From assembly GCF_000321225.1 (NCBI RefSeq), contig NW_004451418.1, forward strand, positions 87,226 to 151,225: a stretch of 64,000 bases of DNA, written 5' to 3'. Positions 24,001 through 36,152 of the stretch are shown here, piece after piece. The notes under the pieces were generated by a model that worked only from the letters and a program-made list of their open reading frames with translations, was not told the DNA's origin and did not search any database. The position numbers were made by a program, and so were the translations under genes. Each line of letters begins with the position of its first letter. The first letter of the stretch is position 1. The stretch comes from Odobenus rosmarus divergens. Its lineage: Eukaryota; Chordata; Mammalia; Carnivora; Odobenidae.

Positions 24001-25090
24001 AAGATGCTCTGATTCTGTAACCCATGCACATAGCCATCATGATAAACTGGCTCTGTAGATTTAACTTCAGAATTGGACATGATATGTTATATATTACATG
24101 TACTTTTTAAGCTTCTGGTGGATGAAAATACCTCCTATGTGTTTTGAAATACTGTTTCTTAAGTCTCTCTGTGTGTAATGTTTTCTCCATGTCATTTATT
24201 CTATTTGTAAATGCCTGTATTGCTTTGACAGTACTATCTTGCTTCAAGCTCTATTTTTAAAAAACAGAAAACCAAGCCCTCAGAATTATGAAACCAATGA
24301 ATAAAATATTTCCAAGGCTTTTTTTGGACCATGTCTGTCCAGATTTTATTTTCCTGATCCCACCAAAAGAGGATAATAACTTGTTTAAGAGTCTCTTCCC
24401 TTGACTCTTGTGGTAGATCTCAACAATTCTCCTAAGAGTGGAAAGATGGATTAAAATATAACCGCTAAATAAAGGCTTTGAGACTTTTAAAGTTAAATCG
24501 TGTGCTTCGAATTTTCCTAGAAACCACAAAAGAACAGGCACTAAGGTGGTCTTAAGAGATTTAAAGACATGAATATGAATGATAGGAAGTTTCAACTACT
24601 ACTTAGATTGTGATTAAGACATCAAGGGATTATATAATTTCTATGATATTTTTTCTTTACCTTTCTCATTTTAAAATCTTAGACTAAATTTGTTATACAA
24701 TATGTTTGATTTTGTAACAAGATATAGGCATAAGAATATTGGCTTTGAATTAGTTTAATTTATAAGTGGATAATTCTTCAAGGAATGTTAACCTCAAGGA
24801 TCTTTGTGTGTTGGTCAGGGAATTAGCGAGAAAGCAGAGAATTGTAAGTGTAAAGCCAGTGGGTTCCACTGGTATGGAGCTGTTAGCATCTGAGAAATCT
24901 AAAGCTCCATCTCTGTTCTAACAACACAATCACTTAGAAGATGGAAAAGTTTAGTCAGTCTAAAAAAAAAATCTATTTTAAAGAATCTGCTATGACAAAC
25001 TAGTTTGACTTTTTAATCAAACTGGCTGGTCATACTAGTTAAAACACTTGAGATTCTTTATGCATTCATAAGTATAGCCCCTTGAGGGTG
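24001..25090. other. No gene recognised
   Basis: The longest frame is 112 codons on the - strand (24257-24595). It lacks recognisable domains or exon signals. Confidence 0.4.
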
Positions 25091-25094
25091 TATT

Positions 25095-25420
25095 GTAGTC
25101 ACTTCACTCGGTAAGGATTTCCAGAGTGTGCCTTCTGGGTCAAGCACTTTGACAGGTGCAAGGAATACAGAGGCCTGTGTAAGACCAGCTCCTGCCTCCT
25201 ATTGACTTTCACTTACAGAAGCTAAAAATTCAAAGAAGACCAAGAACCAAGACAGTTACATAACAGGACAAGAAATGCTCAGATGGGTGCCACAAGAGCT
25301 AGAAGAAGAGCTTCTAGATTGAGTTGAGGATCCAGTCAGGGAAGTCTTTACTTGAGAAAGACCCAGAAAAGGACATTGGAGACATGGAATCATGGTTAGA
25401 CAGGTATATGAGTAGAGCAT
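25095..25420 (-). mobile_element. Probable L2 fragment, antisense
   Basis: 'gggtcaagcactttgacagg', 'gcaaggaatacagaggcctg' and 'gtcagggaagtctttacttg' follow the reverse of the L2 3' region, though diverged. Confidence 0.5.
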
Positions 25421-26096
25421 GCAACAAGAAGTGGAGGAGAACAACCCAAAATGAACTCATCTGCTGCTTTTTCATATACGATTTTTATGTACCATTTATC
25501 ATTAGTTCTTAATTTTCATAAAAGTACATTCGTATTTAAATGGTTTTAAAGACACCTTGTTAAATTCTTAATGCTTGTAGGGTACCCGAGAGTCTACACA
25601 GTCCTTAGACAATGTAAAATACTTTATTGCACTTTTCAATGCTGACATATAAGTTCATTGTAGAAAATGGTCTCTTTTCAGCCACAAGAGGAATTCCAAC
25701 CCACTTCTCTAAAAGAGCATTTCAAGATGAATACTCATATAAAACATTCTCTTAAACAGCTCCCACTGTTCATAATGTGATTTGATGCTCCATTGAAATT
25801 TCCACAGAAAGCTTCAAATACATCCTGGCTCAAATGTTTTCAGACCAAGGGCAGTTATTTTTCTGATGAGTCAGAAGATCATGTTGATGGATGAAGCTGG
25901 GGAAGTACTGTCTTTCGGACAGATGGTTAACCATTTTATTGCTCTCAACACCAAGATCACGCCAATGTGTTCTGTAATCGCAAAATCCCTCTTGACTAGA
26001 TGATGATTTGGTGAGGGGGTAATCCTGAGAAGTTAATCTTAACTAGTTTGTCTAGTTGAGCATTTCTGTCTTATGTAAACAGCAAAATTTATACAA
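25421..26096. other. No gene recognised
   Basis: Unique DNA without an exon signal. Confidence 0.35.
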
Positions 26097-26112
26097 ACCT
26101 CAGTGTGTTTTT

Positions 26113-26308
26113 TTTTTTTTAAAGATTTTATTTATTTATTTGAGAGAGAGAGAATGAGAGATAGAGAGCATGAGAGGGAAGAGGGTCAGAGGGAGAAGCA
26201 GACTCCCTGCCGAGCAGGAAGCCTGATGTGGGACTCGATCCCGGGACTCCAAGATCATGACCTGAGCCGAAGGCAATCGCTTAACCACCTGAGCCACCCA
26301 GGCGCCCT
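26113..26308 (-). mobile_element. CAN SINE with 16-bp target duplication
   Basis: Antisense CAN SINE, well preserved, ending 'gagccacccaggcgccct'. The flanks 'acctcagtgtgttttt' match exactly at 26097-26112 and 26309-26324. Confidence 0.95.
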
Positions 26309-26324
26309 ACCTCAGTGTGTTTTT

Positions 26325-26984
26325 GAAGCATTTTGTCCATGTACTGTTAACAGATATCTCAAGACCACTGTCATCTTTTCCAGTCCTTTTTCTTTTCCTT
26401 CCTAACTCTCCTTGATGCCTTGTAGCTTAGCATAGTTTATTTAGATGTTCTTCTATCATAAACCTGGTTGGGGGAGTGTCAGAGATAAGTTTGAATTGGC
26501 CATCTGGGAATTTGTAAATCTCAAGAGATTGCTATCAAGTCCCCTCGTCCGTAGGGCAAGAATTTCTTCCTTCTAGCTCTGGTCTTTTCCTTGGTCAGCA
26601 GGAAATCAGTTGCTTTAAGACCAGCATCCCCCTGGTCAAGTTGCAGGCCATCTGCTTGGACATATGTTCACACTTTGATCTTTAAACAATTAATTTATTC
26701 TCTGATGCCTGGATGACCAGGCCTGACAGGAGGTCCCACTGGACTCTCCCTGGATCTCTGGGAAACATGAAGACAGATTTTCCTGTGAGCTTCTCTCTTA
26801 GGGGACAGATATTTTAACAGCCTGACTGGAGAATTCCAATCTATTTGTGAACAGAACCTGATGGTGTTGATGTTTCTTCTACGGGGGTCTGCACTGTAGA
26901 TTCATTCCTAGCTAGCCTCTTTTCTTAATGCTATCATGTGGAGTATTATTCTCGACCAGGTAGGAAATTGTCATTTCTGCTTTA
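26325..26984. other. No gene recognised
   Basis: Unique-looking DNA; no exon seen. Confidence 0.35.
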
Positions 26985-27590
26985 TTCTTTTCTTTATTAT
27001 TATTATGGTAGAATATACATAAAAAAATTTACCATTTTCACCATTTTTGAATGCACAGTTCAGTGGCATTTAGTACATTCATGTTGTTGTGTAACCATCA
27101 CTACCATCCATCTCCAGAACTTTTTCATCTTCTCAAACTGAAAATTTGTACCCAGTAAACAGTGACTGCCCATTCCCCCGCCCCCAACCCTTGGCACCCA
27201 CCATCCTATTTCCTGTCTCTATGAACTTGACTAATAGATATCTTATATAAGTTTAATCTTACAATATTTGTTCTCTTATATCTGGCTTATTTCACTTAGC
27301 ATAATGTCTTCAAAGTTCATCCATGTTGTAGCATGTGTCAGAGTTTCCTTCCTTTTTAGGGCTGAATAATATTCCATTGCATGTATGTACTATATGTCAC
27401 ATTTTGTTTATGAACTCTTGGGTTATTTCCACCTTTTGGCTGTAGGATCCCTGCTTTCACTTGTTTGGGGGTATATAGCCATAAGTGGAATTTTGGATCA
27501 TATGGTAATTTTATGTTTAATTCTTTGAGGAATCCCCATACTGTTTTCCACTGGGGTTCTGCCTCATTCTTGATCCCTGTCATAGCTGCA
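26985..27590 (-). mobile_element. Antisense L1 3' part
   Basis: L1 3' UTR and ORF2-end text in reverse: 'gtagaatatacataaaaaaa', 'cacttagcataatgtcttca', 'gctgaataatattccattgc' and 'ttctttgaggaatccccata'. A 75-codon antisense frame still reads 'LPYDPKF' from the ORF2 C-terminus. Confidence 0.85.
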
Positions 27591-29204
27591 TGACTGTATT
27601 CATGACTGGAAAGGGTGAGATTAGGGATGAAATTGACCGAGGGACTTCTACTCTTTCAGGGATTTGTTTTGTTTTATTTTGTTTAGAAGAACCTTAAAAA
27701 AAAAAAAATGAATGATACCTAGGGAAAAAAAATTCTCTTTCACCTCATGTTAAGGAATTCCTGGAAGAATAAAAAGTAGGCCCCTCAATATTGAACCCTG
27801 AGAATTGTGAGAATTGAGATTTTTGTGCCTGGTGTGGCAAAGACTGCTGGGTAGCAGAATTAAACAAAGCACCCTGTTCTAACTCATGGTAGGTTAAATG
27901 AGGAATAAAGAAACAATAGAGCCACAAGCTTTCCTACTATGGACTCCTCAGGTACAGTGTATCCATATGGTGAGATCCAAGTTTGGCCCTCAGATGTAAT
28001 AATGAGCCCAGATTCTGGGACACGGTTCCCAGAAGCATGAGCCTAGTAAGTGAACTCACTGATACTTGTGTCCCAGGAGATACCACAGAGACTACCTCAC
28101 CCAGCTCTCTAGCTGAGGCAATAGACCTCACCCTTGTAGGTTACAGGTTGCTTCCTGCCTTGCACACAGAAAAACTCAGGGCCCAGAGAACAGTTCCTAT
28201 TCTCTAGAACTTTCCAAATTGTTGACTTACGTTAGCTCCTCTAATAGGACTTGCACAGTGAGATTCAAGAATACTGTCTACCCTCCAACTACGAATCAGT
28301 TAGCTTAGCTGTCATTCCATCTAAAACATAGGCTTGTTTCATATTTGGTTGCATGAGAGGACATCATTCCCACTCTAGGCTTGGCCGCTTTGCTAGCTTC
28401 ATCCAAACAGCTTCACCCGGGGCTCGAACTCACTTCTGTTCAGTCCTTAGGAAAAACTTGTTTAGAGTAGCAGAATTAGAGAGGATTACCTAAGGGATAT
28501 GTGGTCCTTCTGTTCTTCTTAGAAGCTCCCGACATTTATCTATCCCTGGATTAAGCCAGATCATCAAAAAAAGGAATTCCTGGCTGACATCATCCTGACC
28601 CCTTATGGAACAGCTTTTACAATCTTCCATCAGGGCAGCGTCCTTTGAGTAAAGTTTACCCTCGGCCCTACAAAACTCTTCTTGGTACAACTGATGTCTT
28701 CATACACCCACTAAACGTGGTACCTACTGTGTATGAAGCCCCGTAAGAGAGATAGTTCCCAGGCCTTGTACCAGGAACTGTTATTCCCTTCTGAACAGTT
28801 GGTTTGTTGTGATCCTGGACACACATGAACCAACTCTCTGGTCATGGAATGAGGAAGCTGAGAGATGGGGCAGCAGGCTGCCTCTAGCATGGGTACAGAA
28901 CTCAGGCGAGATTTTGTGTGTTAATCTCATGCCTGTCTTTACCTTATTTTGTAAGCTTCTGTTTTTCTTTCAGTGTCATCGCCTCACTTTGTAGGTTGTT
29001 GAATTATCTGAATTTTTGCAAGCTATTCAGATCCCTTAGGGAATAAAATGTAAACGTGAATCAGGTATTCTCAGTTGCTTTGGAAGACAAAATGTATATA
29101 AATTATTAGTTTTCAGAGAACTAGAATATGCTCGATAAAGTTGGCCTTAAAACAATTAATTACTGTTCTGAATTCATGACTAAATTATAAGTTCTGTGCT
29201 CTCA
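27591..29204. other. Possible intron, unique DNA
   Basis: Largely free of young repeats. If the terminal exon at 29461 is real this is the 3' end of its last intron. Several 60-75-codon frames have no coding character. Confidence 0.4.
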
Positions 29205-29290
29205 GGAGCCTTAGCTACAGTGTTCATTCTGTACTTGCCGTTGCCAGTGCTGTGCTTAGCACGTAGTAGATGCTCAGTAAACATCCCCTG
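29205..29290 (+). repeat. L2/MIR 3' end fragment
   Basis: 'gtgctgtgcttagcacgtag' followed by 'tagatgctcagtaaacatcc' is the common 3' end of L2-type elements. Confidence 0.55.
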
Positions 29291-29460
29291 CAAGATTTGA
29301 CCAAACAGGATCTCTCTGCGCTTAAAGGTTACCACCATCAGGGTGTGTAGATCCTGAGAAGCAAAGAGAGGCTGTAGCATTCTGGTATTTCCTCCACCCT
29401 TGTCGCTTATGGGAGGACACCGCTGGCACTTCTAATGCTCTCCTGTCTCCCTCTCTGCAG

Positions 29461-29780
29461 ACTCACATTTCGAGACTCCCTCCCGGTGCGGTGGCGGGAC
29501 AGTCCGTGGCAATCGAAGGCGGGGTTTGCCGCCTGGAGAGCCCGGTGAACTGACCCTTCAGGCTGAGCATGAAGCGTCCGAGAGGCATTTCAGAGCCTGA
29601 GCGTTTCGGGGATTTTAACTGAAGTTGGATGTTTTATCTTCGCCATTTTATAATTCCTCTTTGCAGCCTCGTGCACGGCTCGCGACACTAGTGCTGCTGC
29701 AATTAGCGCTTAGTGACGTGCGGGTCTTCGGCGGGTGCGCGGGACTGAGTGCGCGCGTGTGCCTGCTTCTCCCTCGATGA
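29461..29780. promoter_or_regulatory. CpG-dense patch
   Basis: Some 28 CpG dinucleotides occur in 320 bp, in a window that is otherwise CpG-poor. The densest part is 29716-29757 and includes 'gtgacgtgcgg', which holds a TGACG half-site of the CREB/ATF type. It could be an orphan CpG island or simply the GC-rich end of a coding exon. Confidence 0.5.
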
Positions 29781-30440
29781 AATACAAGCTCCTTATTGTG
29801 TAACCTACGACCAGGAATGATTAAATCATCTTTACAAAATGTGTGCTTTACTGTTTACAAGTAAAACCTAAAGTTGCAAAGGAAACATTTTTGATTTCAT
29901 ACAGAGGTACCAGCTGTCGTTGATGTGATGTGTCTGAACTGAAGAGTAAATCTACTTGTTTAAATGATTTGACAGTGGTAGTGCTCCATTTAATAACAGT
30001 ACTAAGTGATAAAGTGTTTTTATTTGTTAACCAGTTTAAGTGGATCCTGTGGTAACTTAAACTGTTATTCTCATCCCTCATATGGGGCATTTTTCTTTAA
30101 CAAAGAATGGTTTCAGTGAAACAATCTAGCAGAGAATTAAGGTCAGAACCTTTTTAAATAATAGTCTTATTGATAAAGTTTGTACTTCTTTCCTCAAGCT
30201 TTTCTAAGCTTAAATACTGCATATCTTCGAGCTATATGTACTGTATAATGAAAGAATATGTAAAGAGAACATACAGGAATGCACAGTCCTTAATTTGTGT
30301 ATAATGGAATGTTATTTACAATGTAACACTGTAAATAAGAAAGCAAAATTTATGGGAAAATTCAATATTATCTTTGTTTCTTGTTTAAATATATTTTTAA
30401 GATAAAGGCACAAAAATAAAAGAAGCATATTACTGGGTAT
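29461..30440 (+). CDS. Possible 3'-terminal exon of an unidentified gene (last 30 codons plus 3' UTR)
   Basis: Seen: a pyrimidine-rich tract ending in CTCTCTGCAG at 29460 is a strong splice acceptor. Read from its first base, the exon gives 30 codons ending in TGA at 29551-29553, with the end of the peptide reading GGVCRLESPVN. About 860 bases follow that contain no repeat I recognise, then AATAAA at 30415-30420 and a GT-rich element at 30438-30450; a second AATAAA is at 30466. Inferred: this is the last coding exon and 3' UTR of a + strand gene, with everything upstream in the window being its last intron. The start of the gene lies outside. Limits: the phase at the acceptor is unknown; another frame stays open for 45 codons to about 29598. 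I do not recognise the protein and assign no function. Alternatives are an entirely untranslated exon, a lncRNA end or a CpG-rich regulatory element. Confidence 0.5.
30312..30338 (+). other. 9-bp hairpin with Pumilio-type motif in 3' UTR
   Basis: TTATTTACA (30312-30320) and TGTAAATAA (30330-30338) are perfect complements around a 9-base loop. The right arm contains TGTAAATA, the consensus bound by Pumilio proteins. It lies about 80 bases before the AATAAA signal. Confidence 0.5.
30415..30420 (+). terminator. Polyadenylation signal AATAAA
   Basis: Canonical hexamer, followed 18-30 bases later by GT-rich 'gggtatagtgtgtgac', the usual cleavage-factor layout. The predicted cut is at about 30430-30440. 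Confidence 0.55.
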
Positions 30441-30471
30441 AGTGTGTGACTCCTCTTCTCAGACTAATAAA

Positions 30472-32399
30472 TTATCTTTTGGATCCTAGATTGGAGAGCC
30501 ATTTTTTATTTTGTTTGTAAAAAGTTACTTCTTCCAGAAATCATACCTTTATCTTTTTTGCTATGATTCTGATAGTTCAAAACCAGTCTTTGTGCAGTTA
30601 GGCTGGACACTAACAAGATGAAAGTTGAACTTCGTTCATGATTGAATGATCAGTATCAAAATCCCTAAAATTTTTATTGCAGGTTGATAAAAAAATAACG
30701 AAGGGATAAGAACACTCTGCTTTGGAAAATTGTAGTGGCAGCTGAAAACCCAAGGGTTTCAGTTGATAAATTGCTTCTAAATGTTATATTTAGTGATTGT
30801 GGAGCCACATAAGGAAACCAAGACTTTTCTTTTGATTTTATGTGTAAGAAGTAGCTATCAAGAAGATACTAAAGATAGCCTTGCTCAGGGAGAGGAAGTT
30901 CCCTGCACCATATAATCATGGCTCTGGGCGGTAACTGATAAAGCCCCAGATGAAATTATACACTTGACATCGATGTATGGCCAAATTATAAAGGAAAGAC
31001 AACCAAAATGGAGTGGGTGTAAATATGAATGATTTGGGAGTTGCTGATTTATATTCCTTGTACAGGCAATTACATTTGTTTCACTGTGTTCCCGTAGACG
31101 GGTTGGTGCCGTGGTATCTGTTTCTCATTCTTAATGAGGCTGAGAACATAGTAAGCGATGGGCTGGCTGGTGGGGAGCCTTTGGCTTCAAAAGCTTTCAA
31201 AGACCTGTTACCTGTTGGCAGGGTTTTTTGAGGAACTGGACTGGATCACATAAAACTATCAGGACACTTTGGAGTCTGAAAATCATCTGACCTACTTCAC
31301 CAGGAATGCCATTTCTTTTCATCTTCTTTTGACTTTATTCTACTCACATTTAAAAGTTTGGGCTTGTTAAAAACCCCTTTTATGAAGAGTAAAAACTGGT
31401 CAGTGTAAAAGAGCACAGCCCCTCCAAAAACAGTTTGTTAAGACTTTATTCTCCAATTCCTATTTTTTTTTTTTAATTTAAGGAATAGTGTCAAACCAGG
31501 AGGCCAAAAAAAAAAAAGAGTGATACTCAGAATCATGGAGGCAAAAACGTAATGGGTGGTATAAGTTCCTTAGTGATCAGATCAGATATTAAAGAGCAGA
31601 TCCTGGAACCAGAGGATAATCGACCTCATTTCACACAAAAGTAGAAAGGGTCAAAAGAAACATAAGAAAGGAACCTCATTCCCTAGTCTGGCTTATATCA
31701 CCAAGATGCTGAAGCAGTATTTTAACACAGATGATCTTTACTGTATGCCTATCTTCTGCTTCTTTTCAAGCCCTGATCATTGGATGCTTGGTTCTCTTGA
31801 GTATAAGTAAGCCTGGTCTGGATTCCTCAAGGCCATCCCTGTGATTCTGCTCTGGGTTTGGAAACGGGAGTTTTCTGGAAGTGGCGAGGGGATGGAGGGC
31901 ATGTGCTCTACCTGCAGGCACCCACAGTGCCCATGCCCAGTGCTGAGGTCTGAAGGCCTTGTCTAGGCCCACCCCCCTCATTTGGCAGCTCTGCCTCTTC
32001 TCACTGCCTTCTGTGTGTCTGATGAGGGCAGGCCCTTCCTCCCTTTTTCCCTGCTGCTTTGAACTGTGAAGTTGAAGTCTGAGAGCAGTGTCTGTTAGAA
32101 TTGTGTACAAAGTACATGTAAGTAAGTCCTAAATGTTTGTCTGTGAGCAAAATGGATGACTTTTAGCTTGCGGCTGTGGGGACTTCTCTTTGGCTGCTCA
32201 AAAGTCTTTTTTGCCTAATTGCTCACTTTGTCCCATGTTTGAGAGTGGTGATGGTACATTGCAGTCACCTGCAAATAAGCAGGGTTGTAATTCTGTTTCG
32301 AAGCACAGGTAAGGGGGAGGGAGGAAAGGAGGGTGTGAAGAAGGGAACATTTAGAAAGGTCCTGAAATTATTCTTGAATCTTGAGATTGTATTATCGTG
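30472..32399. other. Unique DNA downstream of the candidate gene end
   Basis: No recognisable exon or young repeat. A 114-codon - strand frame (31766-32110) and a 76-codon + frame (32176-32406) lack domains. Simple A-runs occur at 31507 and 32405. Confidence 0.4.
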
Positions 32400-32650
32400 G
32401 CATTAAAAAAAAAAATCCGGTCATTGTTATTATAAAAGCAATTCATGCTCATTACAAAACGTCAGAAAATAGATAAGCAAAAAACAAACAAAAAAAAGAT
32501 TAACTCATAACCCCACTTCCCTAGAGACAACAGTTAATAACACTTTTTCTTGTATCCTTACAGACTTTTCATGGATGAATTTTCTAAGTTTTTAACACCG
32601 AAATGGGTTTACATAACCTGCTGTTTCACTTAAGAATGTCATAGAAGGAT
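32400..32650. repeat. Possible ancient interspersed repeat
   Basis: 'ataaccccacttccctagag', then 'acaacagttaataacacttt', resembles an old mammalian repeat also suggested at 14061 and 48930. Family not identified. Confidence 0.35.
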
Positions 32651-32689
32651 GTCCAGACTTACAAAAATTACCTCATTTATTATTGGTTC

Positions 32690-33310
32690 AGCTGGTGCTG
32701 TTCAGTACCTATATTCTATCCTAAGACTTCTGTAGAAACCCATCCCCAGTCCTAACGGTACAGTCAGCATCTGCTTTCTCCGGCCACAGGTCCGCACAGT
32801 GAGCACCGTGGCAAGGTCTGATTTGCCAGTGAAAGCCATCTGAGCAAGGATCTGGAGCAGACCACTGTCACTGCCCATCAGTTCTCCAGTTTAGAGTGCC
32901 CCAGACAACAGTTGGAGGCTGGCATCTGCACCTCTATGCCTGAGGACTTGTTCTGGAACTACAGAAAGCTGCCCCTGCACACAGCAGGCTAGAAATGCCT
33001 GGGAATCAGCATGCCTCAATAGCAGCTCTCAACCAGTGATGAACAGAATTTGTATAAATATACTCACTGCCTTGCTTCTTGGGTGGTATAAGTCTGGGGT
33101 ACGTGTTTCACACTGTTTTTGAGATTTCCCACAGAAGTTAAGCTTCAGTTACCCTCTGTGGTAGTTGACTTATGAATACACCTCATGTTGGCCTTCTTCC
33201 CTTCCCAGTACCCTTCTTTGTTCCCCTATTTGTGTGTCCTGGGGTCATCTCCCAGATGAACTACTTGCATTTGCCACCTTGTCCCAGGGTTGCTTCTTGG
33301 GGACTTGAAA
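32690..33310. mobile_element. Possible old LTR
   Basis: The end at 33253-33301 ('cagatgaactacttgcattt', 'tgtcccagggttgcttcttg') matches the typical 3' end of an old ERV LTR and also resembles 45829-45881. The left boundary is unclear. Confidence 0.4.
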
Positions 33311-34855
33311 CTAAGAAAAGTTCCATTCTCCTTGGCCAGGAGGCCTTGATGGGCCTTTATACCCTCTTCTGCTGAGAGGGTGGACTCACCAGTCTGCTTG
33401 GGCCCTGCACTGGAGTCTCTTCCTGCCTTGTGCTCCTGATGAACCGTCTTCATCCGTCATATCTGATTGAACATTATCCAAGTGATAAGGTTGGATGTGC
33501 CACAGAAGTGGAAGGAAGTTCACAGCTTGGTCAGTAATGGCAGGCACCAGACAGCTGAGACAGGCGCATACTTTTAAGGAGGTGGGGAAAAAACAAGCTG
33601 AAGAGCAGCAGTCCATCAAGGAGTAAGGAACTCCTCAAGGGAAAGAATCTGGAATCATGTTACTGGTACTCAGAAGAAACCATAGCCAAAGATGTGTGAT
33701 GACTTTAAGAGATTTGAAAAGACCCAAACCGTGGTAGCCAGTGTCCCCACGTCATGAACACATCTCCATGATGACCACACTGTAACAACCAATATGGCAC
33801 CCACTTTCAGAATGTCATTTCTCAAGCCTGGATATCACCAATGTAATTTTATGGTTAATTTTTTTTAAAAAATGCCTCCCAACATTTTCCTGAAAACAAA
33901 ATGTTTATTGAGTCAAGCACATCCACTTTTTTTCTGACATAAACCCTACAATTGTTCAACGTTGTGAATTCCTTTGTGCCATGAAGCCCAGTCTCCCATC
34001 CAACTTAAGGTTCCAGTGGTGAGTCATGGTGTGGAGAACCAAAAGGGGACTATGTGTGGAAGCTACTCCTCCATCCCAGGAACACTAACCCAAGAAAAGG
34101 TTGAGCCCAGAAGAAATAAGCCCCTGTGAATATGATTAATTTGTTTTACTTTAGCTATATCCTAAACCGTTCCCAAATCCTGATTAAGCAGGGGAAGGAG
34201 ATGTGGGTGGGTAAACGCAGTAGGCTATACAGGTTGGGAGTAAATGAGCGGGAGGTTGACACCATAAAAGTAATCCTTTAATATTTGCTCTGGGGCATTA
34301 AGAATTCTTAAGGAATACATTGCTTTTCCCCAACACTTAATTTGAGTTCAAATTTATATTAGTCCAGATGCCTATCATCGGAGCCCTACAGGCAGACCAA
34401 AGTGACCAGGCAGTTTTTCTGTGCCCACATACTGCTATCTCTGAAGTGTATGGCCACAGGAAGGATTAAATCTAAAACTGGCAAGGGCCTCCCTCCAAGG
34501 CTATGCACTCAGCTTCCAGAAGCCCATCAGCCAAGCCCAGGGTGGTTCACTGTGACCAGTTGAAGAAAGCGGCAGGGAAAGCAAGCACGGTGGTTTCTCC
34601 TTTACGTGGTCGAGTCACCAAAGCCCTGAAACCACAGTGGCAAAGCTGGAAACACTGGGCTAGGGTGTCTCGGCCCTGATGGGGATTTCACTGATTGTCA
34701 GCAGGGCTTCAGAACCTGGATAGAAAAAAAAATCTAAACAATTCCTTTAATCACTGCTGTTGCTGTTATGCTGGAGGTCCAAAAGGTTGCTCCTCAAATG
34801 GCCTTTCCTGGCCTTGGAAAATCCAGCAATGCTTAAAAGATAGACGATTGTGGTT
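33311..34855. other. No gene recognised
   Basis: Unique DNA. The frames of 75-77 codons on the - strand near 33226-33619 overlap each other and show no domain. Confidence 0.4.
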
Positions 34856-35060
34856 TGTTTGTTTTAAAGATTTTATGTATTTATTTGACAGAAACACAGA
34901 GAGAGAGAGAGAGAGAGGGAACACAAGCAGGGGGAGAGGGAGAGGGAGAAGCAGGCCTCCCACGGAGCAGGGAGCCTGATGCGGGGCTCGATCCCAGGAC
35001 CCCGGGATCATGACCTGAGCTGAAGGCAGACGCTTAACGACTGAGCCACCCAGGTGCCCC
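34856..35060 (-). mobile_element. CAN SINE
   Basis: Antisense CAN SINE ending 'gagccacccaggtgcccc'. The flanks 'agacgattgtg' (about 34841) and 'agaagatcgtg' (35061-35071) are a weak target-site duplication with two mismatches. Frames on both strands across it are SINE-derived. Confidence 0.88.
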
Positions 35061-35244
35061 AGAAGATCGTGTTCTTCTAATATATTAAGAACAATATATT
35101 CTTCTTCATTTATAAGTAGTAAGATTTTAATCTGTCCACCCAAGTTTCTTCCCCTAACCTGTTCACTAGCAGCCTTTTCCATCTAGTTAATGGTAAGTCC
35201 ATCATTCTGGGTGCTCAGGCCAAAATTCTTGGAGTCATTTTTTT

Positions 35245-35735
35245 TTTCTTTTATGTATCTGTTGTTGCATAACAAACCTCCCTAAATCTTAGTAATTTAA
35301 ACAACAACTGTTTTGTTTTCTCACAGTTGTGTCAACTAGGCTTGGCTTCACCCAGTGGGTTTTCTGTGACTCTTGCCGGTAGTCATTGGGTATGCTGTAT
35401 TCAGCTGGAGTGTGAGCTGGGGGCTGAGCTGATGAGCTTCCTTCTTTTTCCATGCAGGCTCAAGGCCTTTTCCTCTGCTTGTGGCCACCCTCCATGGTCT
35501 TTTCATGCTGCTTCTCCTGTAAGACATGGCAGCTTAAGTTTCCCAGGAGCATGAAAGCAAAAGCTACCAGGCCCTTTTAATGTTTGGGTCAGAACTGTCC
35601 CAGCCTTACTTTTGCCACATGTATTGCTCAAATCAAGTCACTGTGCTCAGCCCAGATTCAAGAGGGGACTACATTAGGGTATTAACACAGAGACAAGGCT
35701 CTTTGGGGGCCATCAACCTGAAATCCTTGAATCTG
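35245..35735 (-). mobile_element. MLT1-type LTR within L2
   Basis: 'tgttgttgcataacaaacct', 'cttagtaatttaaacaacaa', 'ttgctcaaatcaagtcactg', 'cagattcaagaggggactac' and 'gggggccatcaacc' follow the reverse of the MLT1 consensus. It splits the L2, so it inserted later than the L2. Confidence 0.7.
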
Positions 35736-36086
35736 CTTTTTCTCCTATTTTAGAACCAATCCATTACTAAATGCTATTGTCCTGAATTCAACCACTTCTC
35801 CCCCTCTCCACCACTACCATCCAGCTCATCTCTCCCTTGACTTATTACAACAGGGTCCTCACTGGCCTCCCTGCATCCATAGTTACTTGTCCACTTGGCA
35901 GCCAGAAGAGTCTGATCATGATGCTCCTCTGCTCAAAACCTCCATCCTGGCCTCCTTGCCGTTTCAGCAGCCCAGACCACCTCCCATCTCAGAGCCACTG
36001 CATATGGCTTTATTCTCCTCCTTTCCAGAGGGATCCACATGGCTTGCTTCTCCCTCATCTCCTTCAACTCTTTGTTTAAATGTTAC

Positions 36087-36109
36087 TGTCTCTCTCTTTT
36101 TTAGAGATT

Positions 36110-36152
<43 letters not shown>

